Shown one piece after another: positions 33,198 to 42,057 of a stretch of DNA of 64,000 bases. This DNA comes from Amanita rubescens (taxonomy: Eukaryota; Basidiomycota; Agaricomycetes; Agaricales; Amanitaceae). The first letter of the stretch is position 1; the number at the start of each line of letters is the position of its first letter. The notes beneath the pieces were generated by a model. The model made no database searches. It saw only the letters and a program-made list of their open reading frames with translations, and was not told where the DNA came from. Both the position numbers and the translations under genes were made by a program. The stretch is from NCBI GenBank assembly GCA_015039365.1, contig WION01000002.1, positions 124,001-188,000 of the forward strand, written 5' to 3'.

Positions 33198-35685
33198 TGT
33201 GGTGATCATGTCCTGCTTGCCCGTCTTCATCTGTGTCTGGCTCGACAGTGGTGGTGTGGGAGGTGGGAGTGTGGTGGTCTTTGTCCATGCGGCCTGGGCC
33301 CATAACGGCATCGGTGATAAAAGGGGAGACGGCTTGACCAATTTTGATGGGTGGGAGGAGGAGGGACCATGGGGGGTAGATGCCTCAGGATGGCCCATCT
33401 GCTGGGTTGTCGGCCGATGGGACATATTCGGAGTGGATTGTGATTCCCAAGCTCCGCTCCAGGTCGTGAAGTCTTCTGAAGACTTCGTTGACTGCCGGGT
33501 TGCGACTCCTACCTTTCCACCACCCTTCGACGACTCCTCGGTTATCACAGAAGATGCGGAGGCGTCTGAGGCTTGGGAAGCGTTGGGTGACTGAGTGGAT
33601 GAGGATCTCGAAGGCGACGGCTTCGGCCCACCCGATATCCCGGCCATCCGCTCACCAGCTTGGATCCAGAGTCCAAGCTCTCCAGAGGGGGCCGATGGTG
33701 ATCGCAATACCGGTGTTGCTGGCATCTGAGAAGGCTTTGACATTGGAGAACTCCTCCTTGCTGGGGATCGGAAGAGGAGGGGTTGATAGAAGATGGGATG
33801 TCCACCACACTAGATCGTGTTTGACTGCTCGGGGGGGTGTCCGGGGTTTGAACGGCTCATTATGAAACATGGGAAACATGGCCTCGAGGCCAGTGATGTA
33901 AGCGCGTCCCTGCGGGATCACTAAGGACGCATGTAGCAGCTTTCCGTAGATCTGTTCTAGCTCGTTGAGGGTGTGGGTGCGGCGTTCAAGCCATTCATCA
34001 AGTGCGTTGGAATATTTGGCTTTCTTTGGGTCCGATAAGGCTACTGTGTGGGCGTCGAGATCCCATACGAAGCCTAGGTATGTGGTCCTGGTGTTAAAGG
34101 GTAGGTCCTTTGATCGCTGCCACGGTATACCTAGATGGGCTGAGTATTTGTCAATGTCTTCCATGGTGTAGGCATGCTCTTGGCCTGGAGCTGTAGGAGG
34201 AAAATTGCACAGCGGAAATCGTAGGTCTTCTGGCCATTCTTCCTGTCTGCTGTCCGGCCAGGTCTCTCCTGGGAACCAAAGCCTTGCACCACGTTGCACC
34301 TGCCCACCTTGACGTACGATGGTTTTGGACTGGTCCAGGCGAAAGGTGTTGTAGGCATCGATGTGTGCTCTATTCAACCTAAAGAAAAGGTGATCGTCGA
34401 CCCACTTGACTAGCGGACCAATGCCCTGAGCTCTCATGAGGTCCGTGCCGGCATCACCTATGATTCCATGTACACCAGCAGATGAAGCTAGACCGAAGCA
34501 TAGACAGGTGTCAATGGCAAAGCTGTCCTCACTGAAAGGGAGGCGGACTACCACAGCGGGCCAGTGACTCGCTGCGAGGGGTATGGTACGGTAGGCTTCA
34601 GCTACGTCGCGAACGGCTGCCTCGGAGCCCGGTGGAAGAGAGTCAATTATGGCGCAGACTGCGCCGAAGGTTCCCCATGCGCAGGGAAAAGCTTCTGTGT
34701 CAATGGCAGCATTGACTGACGGAGTAGGGGAGCGTCTGGGGTACGACAGGTTCTGGATGATCCTGTACTTGTTGGGCTGGCCGGGTTTGGGGATAATGGA
34801 GATGGGTGATGTTTGAAAAGGACCAAGCTCCCTTTCTACCTGCTGCCGTGACAGGGGGCCAATGTACCTGCCTTTCTCTAGCTCCAGTTTTATCATGTCA
34901 ACAAAGATGTCATTGTGTGTGGATGATGAAGGGTGATTAGGTGGTACGAACGTCTGTAGTATGCGAGGGATACCGGCCTCGAAACCGTAAACTAAACTGG
35001 TGGGTATGGTAGGGTAACGTGCTAGCAGGCCAGAGGCGATGAGCTCGCTGTGCCAGTGGCTAGGTATGTATGGAGTGAGCGCTGTGTTTCTACGTGCCAG
35101 TAGGTTGTGCAAGAGGGCACCGTTGGGCTCCATGCCTGGAGGATCCGCAACCTGAGCACTGATGTTGGTCAGGGTGACTACCGCGGTGACAGCCTGTGGT
35201 GCGCTGCCAGTCGAGGCAGATGGGTTTCCTGTGAGGGTCAATGAGTTGGCCTTCGTCATCTTTGGTGCACCGAGCTGCTGCCTTACCGTTCCATAGGGTG
35301 ACGGCTCTGCATTCGCTGATTTTGTGGGGATGCCATCCCAGGCAGACTGCGCAGGCGGTGAGGGGTCTCTTTCGTGTCGGCTGTCCTGTATGGGACCTAT
35401 GAGGGGAGGTGGAGCGGGAGCGCCCTCTCCTGGGACGGGGAGAGGATGACCGTGCCTCCCTGTGTGTCCTGCCGGTGTTGCGCGGCCGACAGGCCGAGCG
35501 GGAAGGCGAAGGTGACCTGTTGCTGGACGACCCGAGTCTGGCCTGCATGCGAGGTTGCATGGGATGAAGACGGTGCGGGGTGCAGCGATAGATAAGAAGA
35601 AACGCGTTAGGGCGTAGGGTAAAACGGTCGGGGAGCGCCGGGCCGGGTGATGCCGCGTTAGATGCGGTGTGATAAGCAAGTGCAT
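33127..35685 (-). pseudogene. DIRS-element reverse transcriptase-RNase H with one in-frame TGA
   Basis: The frame opens upstream of 35685 and overlaps gag. The RT domain shows 'GPLSRQQVERELGPFQTSPI', 'IPKPGQPNKYRIIQNLS', 'FGLASSAGVHGIIGD' and the catalytic 'KWVDDHLFF'. RNase H starts at 'FSDASNTGIAITIG'. After 'WTLDPSW' a TGA (33652-33654) interrupts. The same frame continues 'DIGWAEAVAFEILI', 'FCDNRGVVEGWWKGRSRNP' and 'SEYVPSADNPADGPSRG', typical RNase H of this order, to a TGA at 33127. A single substitution (or stop readthrough) separates it from a full-length enzyme. It overlaps the recombinase start in another frame, as is usual in this group. Confidence 0.82.
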
Positions 35686-36833
35686 GGGGGGCGATGTGTT
35701 ACAAACATCGGGGCCGCGTCATGGAGGGTATATGTGGGGGATGTGTTACAGACATCAGGGCCACGTTGTGAAGGGTATATGTGGGCGATGTGTTACAGAC
35801 ATCGGGGCCACGTTGTGATGGGTACGTGTGGGTGATGTGATACGACATCAGAGCCACGTTGCAATGGAGGCGTTAGGGATGCCCGGAGAGTAGGGTTAAG
35901 ACCGATGCGCGTTACAAGGCAAGGGGGGGGGGAGAGTGAGGTGAGAGAGGGAGAAGATTAGTGCATGGATATGTGGACCGGCGAGTTACTTACGAGGGCA
36001 ACTTGATGTGCGTGCATGGTGACACGGGATTCAATTGCATGTAGCCTGGAGAGGTTGAACTCGGCGATGTCAAATTCATAAGCGTCCATCCATTGTCGCC
36101 TGACGGTTGCCTGATACTCAATGAATACCTTGTCGAGGACCGATGTGAGCTGCGTCCGTTGGTAATCGAGTTGACTGAAAAAGCTGACGAGGGCCAGTAT
36201 GTGCTCGTCCGACCACTGTCCTTTCCTGAGTGCATTTACATAGACTTTGGATGCGAAGGAGATTTGGTCCCACGAGAGCGACTCATCGGGGAGTGCATTC
36301 TTTGAGGCCTTAGTCGTAGCGACGGGGCATAGTTGGACGGCTCCAAGATCGCCTGTGACTATGCCGAAGGTGTCGTTGGAAGTGGATGTGGTGGGTAGCG
36401 ACGCCTCTGCTAGCCCCTCTCTGCTGAAATACCATAATTCGATGTATTCGAACTTGTTGACCTTCTGCCTGGCGTACTCGGATGGTCAAGGAGATTCGGC
36501 GTTGGGAACGGCTATACCCGAGGGGAACGCCTTGGCTTTCTGTGCTTTGGGTCGGGCGCCGTTATCGTCGATTGGATCAGGTTGTGGTGCGTCGTTGCCA
36601 TGCGGTGGCTTGTCCCGTGGGGGTCCGTCCTGCTGAGGCTCGTCCTGACATCGCCTTTGGTCCTCCACCCATGCGTCATGTCTGATCTGCCGGCTAGCGA
36701 TCCAGGTCTGTCGGAGGATGTCGGTGATTGTGTCTTCAGGTATATTGAGAGCTGTGAGGTTAGCTCTGGCTTGGAGAAAAGGATCGGCCAAGAAGTTTGG
36801 CTCAATTTCTAAGAGGGGGTCGGGAGCGTCCAT
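35090..36833 (-). pseudogene. DIRS-element gag-like gene, probably spliced, with one in-frame TGA
   Basis: ATG 36833 opens 'MDAPDPLLEIEPNFLADPF'. A TGA at 36486-36488 follows 'NAESP', but the same frame stays open to a consensus donor GTAAGT just after 'HQVALV' (about 35996). A C-terminal exon lies within 35595-35090 with an Arg/Ser-rich stretch, 'CAVCLGWHPHKISEC', a CCCH-like 'CLDWQRTTGCHRGSHPDQH' and a CX2CX4HX4C knuckle 'CSGCGSSRHGAQRC'. I infer an intron between them that contains the 47-bp minisatellite. The acceptor is not determined. Zinc fingers suggest RNA packaging. Confidence 0.6.
35693..35880. repeat. 47-bp minisatellite, four copies
   Basis: GATGTGTTACA...CATC-GGGCCACGTTGTGA-GGGTA-(T/C)GTGGG units begin at 35693, 35740, 35787 and about 35834, a constant 47-bp step. 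It lies in the presumed intron or spacer of the DIRS gag gene. Confidence 0.85.
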
Positions 36834-36948
36834 GGTGTCTCAGAATGCGTCCGGTGGAAAGAGTGTGAGGTGCCGGTGTCTTGGCTGGTCTTGGGAGTGT
36901 TGAAAGAACGGGGTGTAGAGAGAACAAAAAGGACCAGTGGACGTCTGA

Positions 36949-37106
36949 GCGAAAGAGATGACGAGCTGGTGGGCTCGTCTTCCTGACCGGCACGTGTATG
37001 CGGCATGGACGCGGTGTGGAGACAAGACGCGCTGACCGCAATCCACGTGACCCTCGCCAAAGATCTACGTCAAACACTCTTGTGCCTCACTCGTTTGACT
37101 ACACTC
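36949..37106 (-). repeat. DIRS split repeat A1 (5' end of the element)
   Basis: 158 bp, the only copy of repeat A upstream of gag. Its partner A2 is at 31158-31314. Confidence 0.85.
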
Positions 37107-38409
37107 GCGAAGAGATCCACCAAAAATTGCAAAATTGCATACTCGCTTCAATGTTGGTAGGAGCCCCAAAAACCGTAATATCTGACGGGGTTTTTATAGT
37201 CAATAATTGACAAGGACCCTTACCGGTTCAAACCCGGTAGGCGGACAGTGGATTCACGATAATCATACCTAATGTTAATGGAGTATCTAAAAAAGTATCC
37301 GGTGGACCAATCGAACAGTCACGATCGGTTCAGTCATTTTTGCGCAGGGGAACGATGGTCCCGTTTTGCATCTGAAGTTCTGTTATGAACGTCCTGTCGT
37401 TCGCTCACAGTGCATCATGAACTTTCCCACCTTTGGAGCCCGCTCTCTCTACTTCCTCCCCCCCTCCTCTGCCACCGCCACCACCATCCACTTCCATCCG
37501 CAGTTGCATCAATGTCATAGCGAACATGACACACGGTCAACAACAGCAAACCCTTTTTGGCACCGAACGTCTCTCATGCTTGCTTGATGCATTTGAGTGT
37601 TCGGTAAATGACGAATTTTGTGGCAGATCAGGTATGCCTCATCTCCATGTTTGCTAGACGCGGTAAGAACCGATAGAGATAGGAAGAATGGTTTAGTTTC
37701 CAGTCTCTCACTTTCGGGTTCGCTGCCTTTGATAGCGAGCGATCTGTCAGTATTTTTTTTCACCAGCGTATACAAGATTGTCAAAGTTTATAATATGCCA
37801 GCGTTCCAATCATCCGTGAAAACAACCATAAATCAAGACGAGAAAAGGTCACAAAAAGGAATTGTCGCACCAAGCGTGATGACACTCGATTGTGCTTTTG
37901 CTCCTTTATTTTCGACACTTGTTTGAGCTTATTCAGCGACTTAGTTCGTTCTCCAGGTCTCCATTTTTTTCTTTGTAACAACTAGTAGAATTAAGGAACG
38001 TCATGGCGTGCTACAATCTGCGACAGCAAAAACACATTAATGCTGTGCCGTAGAATTCATAAGGACATAGAGGAGGGATCAAATGATCAAGTATAGATCG
38101 ATGATAATAGGCGAACCAAGAAGGGGTTGAGGATGATAAATCGTTCGCGTGGCTACAAATCCGGATGCATAACTTCGCGCGATGAAATCAACCCCAAATC
38201 AGTTCACGCTTATGTAACAGGGAAAAAGCGCGTGCACCCACATCACTGAAACAACGCAACGCCGCACTACTTGTTTCCGTTTTTTGTTGGCAGTATCACA
38301 AGGAATATTCTGATCGACTTGCGAAGGGTATATACCCATCGATAGATGGTCACTTGATGCAAGTGATGTTGGTAGCTAGAAGTTAGAACACGAAATAGAG
38401 GCGGAACCG
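37107..38409. other. Intergenic
   Basis: No supportable gene. A tRNA T-arm-like hairpin at about 37227-37245 has no matching acceptor stem. A short plus frame from 37527 (Gln-rich start) is unsupported. A TATA-like 'GGTATATACCC' lies about 80 bp before the small host gene at 38410. Confidence 0.4.
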
Positions 38410-39247
38410 ATGGCAGCGTTGTTAGCCACTACGACTCGAGACGATGCTATTGTGGATTGTTTGGTCTGCACTGATGGAAAGACGACTACGGGCAAATGCG
38501 TACCATGCATAAATCTGTTCGGACTCAAAACCATAGTGTGTTACAAACACGGTACGGACTCCTACATTATGATTACATGACACATCGGACATGCTTACTT
38601 TTTCGTATATGCCTACCCCTTCGTCACATCCCCATTATGTTCATCAAACGGACTACCTCGTTTCCTTATCGATCCCCATTCCGTTTACCCTATGCCCAAC
38701 TCCTTGTTCATACTGCGTACCATCCCCTATGCCCCTTGTTTTACCTATACTTGCTATCGCCCTTGTTCTACTTACGATACGGCTGTGTTTCTGTACATGT
38801 ATATAAACCGATGTACTGTAGCGTCGAACCTTAAGTTTGACTTAACTGTCTTTGTCAATATCACATCCCATCTCACCTAAAGAACGTCGTTTCTACTCCG
38901 TTCATTATCGCTCTCAAGGATAAGACTCCTCATAGTCGTCTTATCACTTAGCTTATTCGTTCACCTATTGTTTGACTTGTCCGTTGGACTTAGTCTACTT
39001 TGTCAAGCGCTCGTAGCGTGGACACATTGTAGGTGGAGATTGACGTGATCATAACATAGTGGATCTCAAAGATGGACAGTACCCATCTTGGTTGGACAAT
39101 AAATCATCCTCAGAACTGAAACCTCCGACTCACCATCTGTCAATGGCCCCAAATGCCATTATTCAGGATAAAAAAACCAGTTCACAGAGTGGGGTGACAG
39201 ACAAGCATGAACGCATCGAAGATTGGGTGCTTAAAAAGTCAGGCTGA
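38410..39247 (+). pseudogene. Small host gene (~104 codons) split by a solo LTR
   Basis: ATG 38410 opens 'MAALLATTTRDDAIVDCLVC' with a CxxC...CxxC pattern ('CLVC', 'CVPC') and is open to 38538. The LTR 38539-39056 interrupts codon 'ATA GTG'. The TAGTG target duplication after the LTR restores exactly the same frame, which continues 'DLKDGQYPSWLDNKSS' to a TGA at 39245-39247. Two halves being in frame across the duplication is strong evidence for a real gene broken by the insertion. The 3' half is repeated at 49043-49233. Function unknown; the paired Cys could bind a metal. Confidence 0.65.
38539..39056 (+). repeat. Solo LTR of the Ty3/gypsy family, with TAGTG duplication
   Basis: TGTTACAA...CATAACA, 518 bp, flanked by TAGTG at 38534-38538 and 39057-39061. 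A TATA box (TATATAAA) and the hairpin GTCGAAC-CTTAA-GTT(C/T)GAC are in the same positions as in the 3' LTR. Nearly identical to 48526-49042. Confidence 0.92.
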
Positions 39248-39397
39248 TATATCCACATGTGTAATTAGCGGGCCCTATGATATATCACTTCTTCGACTGC
39301 AGTTTTCAACTAACTTAATTAGCCAATGCAACACGAAAAAATTGTTTATTACTGGTGGTACTTAAAGAGTACAAAATGATGATGCAAGCAAACAATA
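39057..39397 (+). repeat. Direct duplication of host flank, copy 1
   Basis: About 341 bp beginning TAGTGGATCTCAAAG and ending GCAAACAATAGAG. It appears base-for-base identical to 49043-49389. At its right end it is fused, through shared GAGAT (39398-39402 region), to the last ~19-21 bp of an LTR and the gypsy internal region. Confidence 0.9.
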
Positions 39398-39419
39398 GAG
39401 ATTGACGTGATCATAACAA

Positions 39420-39433
39420 TTAAGTCGAACTTA
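39420..39433 (+). other. Primer-binding site complementary to the element's own predicted mRNA 5' end
   Basis: TTAAGTCGAACTTA, two bases after the LTR end. Its reverse complement TAAGTTCGACTTAA occurs in the 3' LTR at 48818-48831, 32 nt downstream of the TATATAAA box start, where transcription should begin. This matches the self-priming mechanism known from Tf1/sushi elements rather than tRNA priming. Confidence 0.75.
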
Positions 39434-39449
39434 TCAAAACGATACCCGA

Positions 39450-39788
39450 TGAAACAACGAAACGGAGGTTGCGTTGGGTGCAACCTCCGAGGCTCGGTGT
39501 TTGCCGAGCGAGTTCGGCAGCACCGAAAGGTGCTCGCCCAACTTCGGTCGCACTCTCGGGGCTCAGGAACTTAGATGCAAAGTGAGGGGAAAGTAAACTG
39601 TATAAAACTAACTACGACAGGGTATATAAACTACATGCCTCGTGTGCTACGTGCGTAATACGGTCCGAAACATATCCGATACCGAGTCTCGGAGCTCCGA
39701 TCCGAGGTTCCGAGTCTCGGAAGCTTGAGCGAGGGTTTCGGCGAGGTTTGAGTGTCGATTCCAACGTACCCGGAATCGGTACGTTACA
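39450..39788 (+). repeat. Solo LTR (TGAAAC...GTTACA family), copy a, in gypsy leader
   Basis: 339 bp from TGAAACAACG to GGTACGTTACA with the 4-bp duplication CCGA on both sides (39446-39449 and 39789-39792). Contains a 'GGTATATAAAC' TATA-like box. Confidence 0.85.
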
Positions 39789-39899
39789 CCGAGTATTACC
39801 TCGTTGGTGAAACACAAAGATAACTATCGAACTTCCGGAGAACCGGCCCGTAGGTTACCGGTCAGCCTGCAACAATTTCGGATCAACAGAGAACACCGC

Positions 39900-40247
39900 T
39901 GAAACAACGCAAGAGAGGCTGACTTGGGTGCAGCCTCCGAAATGCGATGCGGCCAGTGAGTTCGGCAGCACCGAAAGGTGCTCATCCGAGCTCGGTCGCA
40001 CTCGTTGGCTCTCGGAACGTAGATGCGAAGTGCGGGGGAGAAGAAGATATATAAAATCAACTAACTACGACATAATATACTACATGCCTCATGTGCTACG
40101 TGTGTAATACAGTCCGAAACGTATCCGATACCGAGTCTCGGAGCTTCGGAACGTGGCTCCGAGGTTGAGGGTTCGAGCCGAAGGTGCGGTGAGGGTTTCG
40201 GAGGGTTTCAGTGTCGGTTCCAGCATAGCCGGAACCGACACGTTACA
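39900..40247 (+). repeat. Solo LTR (TGAAAC...GTTACA family), copy b, in gypsy leader
   Basis: 348 bp from TGAAACAACG to GACACGTTACA with the 4-bp duplication CCGC (39896-39899 and 40248-40251). Roughly 75-80% similar to copy a by eye. Its insertion just upstream of the gag frame may have removed or displaced the gag start. Confidence 0.85.
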
Positions 40248-40589
40248 CCGCCTAATCGTGCTACAAGAGGAACAAGAGGACATTATTATCTAGATCATAT
40301 CGCTATCTACAACGACCCTAAGGACCACCTTTGGAAATACGCGAAAGACCACAGTCTCGTACCAACATCAGAGTTTTGGATACCACAGAGAGCCAACAGA
40401 CCACCCAACAACGCATTCTATCATCGATTCAACGACAAATACTATCTCCTAGGATTTGAAGTCGAATTCGACGAAAATACCAAACATTGGGGAGGATATA
40501 ACCCAGGCCCTGAATCAGAACTCACATACGAATTTGTACCAGACGATTTCTTCAAAGGACCAAAGTGGATAGAAGGAAACCCAGATAAC

Positions 40590-41948
40590 TTGCCCGAAAA
40601 CCTACAGTACAGAAGCGCAGTCTCTACACCGAAAGCAGCAGTCAAAACTACACCAAAAGGTAAAACTTTTGGAGTAACACAAAAAAGCGAATCAGGAACC
40701 GAATCAAGTGACGAAAACCCCGATCAGCAATTCGAAAGTTCCAGTGACCTTTCCGAGTCGGAAGACAAAACTGTTCCAGACTTACTTAGCCCAATCGATT
40801 TCAACCCGTTTGAAACAGAACAGGAGAAACCGAATTCCCCAGGACTTCAATACATAGAAGTTGATCCTAAACCCGATCCTAGCCCAGGACCACCAGTACC
40901 ACAGAAACCGCCTACACCACCTCCAGAACCACCAACAGTTACAATGACGACGCCAGCAATACAACCGATCCCTAGTCTCTTAGGAGAAATCCCTACCTTC
41001 ACAGGAAAGCGATCTCAAGCACAGGATTTCATAGATCGAATGGAGCTATTCCTAGATCTCAATCCAGGTCGCATCAACACTGATAGACTTAAAATCGGAC
41101 TGACGTTATCTATGATAACCGACAAAGCTGAAAACTGGAGACGCAATCAGAACGACGATCTTAACGATGCAGCAAAGACGGATATAACATGGAATGACTG
41201 GACAGGATTCAAAACCAGATTCCTCAACAATTGGCAAGAAATAGATTCACCCAGAAACGCGTACACAGAATTAGTACAGCTTCAGAAACGCAAAGACAAG
41301 AAAGGAAAACGAATCTCAATCCCAAAATACGTTGGTTTATTCAAAGAACTTATAAAGAAAGCTGGAATCACAGGCAGTGCCGCTACCCACATGTTCGGAC
41401 AAGGACTCGACGCCAACACATACAGAGCAGTCGTAATGAGAGACCCCAAAACCTTGGACGAATGGTATGAAGGAGCACTCAGAGCATACAACGCCGAAAC
41501 ACGTATTGGCATTCTAGCAACCAACAGAGGAGGAACATCGTCGCACAAACCCCCTCGAAACGAATGGGATATGGATCTCGATGCAATAATTCTTGGCGCG
41601 TTATCCAAGGACGAACGTACCCGACATATCCGCGATGGACTTTGTTTCATATGTCATAAACCGGACCACATGTCAGGACAATGCCCCATGAGGAAGGATA
41701 AAGGATCTTACAAAGGAAAGAAAAAGTTTAATGGAAAGAAAGGAAAGAAATTCGCACACGGTCGTCATATTCGAGCAACCGAAAGGGATGACGATGGCAG
41801 TAACTATGAATACGTCGAAGAGTCTAGCCAGCATGAACAAGAAGAAGAAGAAGACACTAGCGACAAAACGATACGCGCTATGTTAAAGAAACTCTCTCCA
41901 GATCAACGTATCAACCTCCTTATCAACGCAGATAAACCGGATTTTTGA
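40590..41948 (+). CDS. Ty3/gypsy gag (capsid and nucleocapsid)
   Basis: The frame is open from about 40249 without an ATG and includes 'HYYLDHIAIYNDPKDHLW'. The listed part begins at 40590, and the first in-frame ATG is near 40943 ('MTTPAIQPIPSLLGEIPTF'). The capsid region ('FIDRMELFLDLNPGRI', 'WNDWTGFKTRFLNNWQE') is typical retrotransposon Gag. The nucleocapsid knuckle CX2CX4HX4C is 'CFICHKPDHMSGQC', followed by a Lys-rich stretch. It ends TGA at 41946-41948, overlapping pol in the +1 frame. The true start is unresolved: it may lie before the solo LTR insertion or use a non-AUG codon. Gag forms virus-like particles in the cytoplasm. Confidence 0.85.
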   Translation: MPENLQYRSAVSTPKAAVKTTPKGKTFGVTQKSESGTESSDENPDQQFESSSDLSESEDKTVPDLLSPIDFNPFETEQEKPNSPGLQYIEVDPKPDPSPGPPVPQKPPTPPPEPPTVTMTTPAIQPIPSLLGEIPTFTGKRSQAQDFIDRMELFLDLNPGRINTDRLKIGLTLSMITDKAENWRRNQNDDLNDAAKTDITWNDWTGFKTRFLNNWQEIDSPRNAYTELVQLQKRKDKKGKRISIPKYVGLFKELIKKAGITGSAATHMFGQGLDANTYRAVVMRDPKTLDEWYEGALRAYNAETRIGILATNRGGTSSHKPPRNEWDMDLDAIILGALSKDERTRHIRDGLCFICHKPDHMSGQCPMRKDKGSYKGKKKFNGKKGKKFAHGRHIRATERDDDGSNYEYVEESSQHEQEEEEDTSDKTIRAMLKKLSPDQRINLLINADKPDF

Positions 41949-42057
41949 CAGTGGGACACATGTCAGTGGATGCCTGTCCCATAACTTCGGATTCAACTCC
42001 AAAGGACGATCTTTCGATATCACCTGTAATATTGAAACCGAAGACAACACTGAATCA

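Larger units (their letters stand above)
30886..37106 (-). mobile_element. DIRS/Ngaro-type tyrosine-recombinase retrotransposon
   Basis: About 6.2 kb on the minus strand: gag-like ORF with zinc fingers, overlapping RT-RNase H ORF, then a tyrosine recombinase ORF. Termini are split direct repeats in the order A1 (37106-36949), internal region, B1 (31466-31315), A2 (31314-31158), B2 (31037-30886), the arrangement described for Ngaro/PAT members of the DIRS order. B1 and A2 abut exactly at 31314/31315. There is no LTR-type target duplication, as expected for recombinase-mediated integration. The copy carries in-frame TGA codons in gag and RT and a solo LTR inside the recombinase gene, so it is not autonomous now. 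Confidence 0.88.

Noticed and set aside
32950..33594. 214-codon plus-strand ORF inside the DIRS element
   Set aside because: It is antisense to conserved RNase H and recombinase sequence, without motifs.
33205..33743. N-terminal extension of the tyrosine recombinase ORF
   Set aside because: This stretch is the out-of-frame reading of RNase H. The RNase H motifs (FCDNR, SEYVPSADNPADG) are in the other frame, so the recombinase is started at 33197.
37220..37260. tRNA-like T-arm (ACCGG-TTCAAAC-CCGGT)
   Set aside because: The arm and loop are perfect, but no 5' acceptor strand complementary to the following AGGCGGA, no D-arm and no anticodon arm could be found 50-70 nt upstream.
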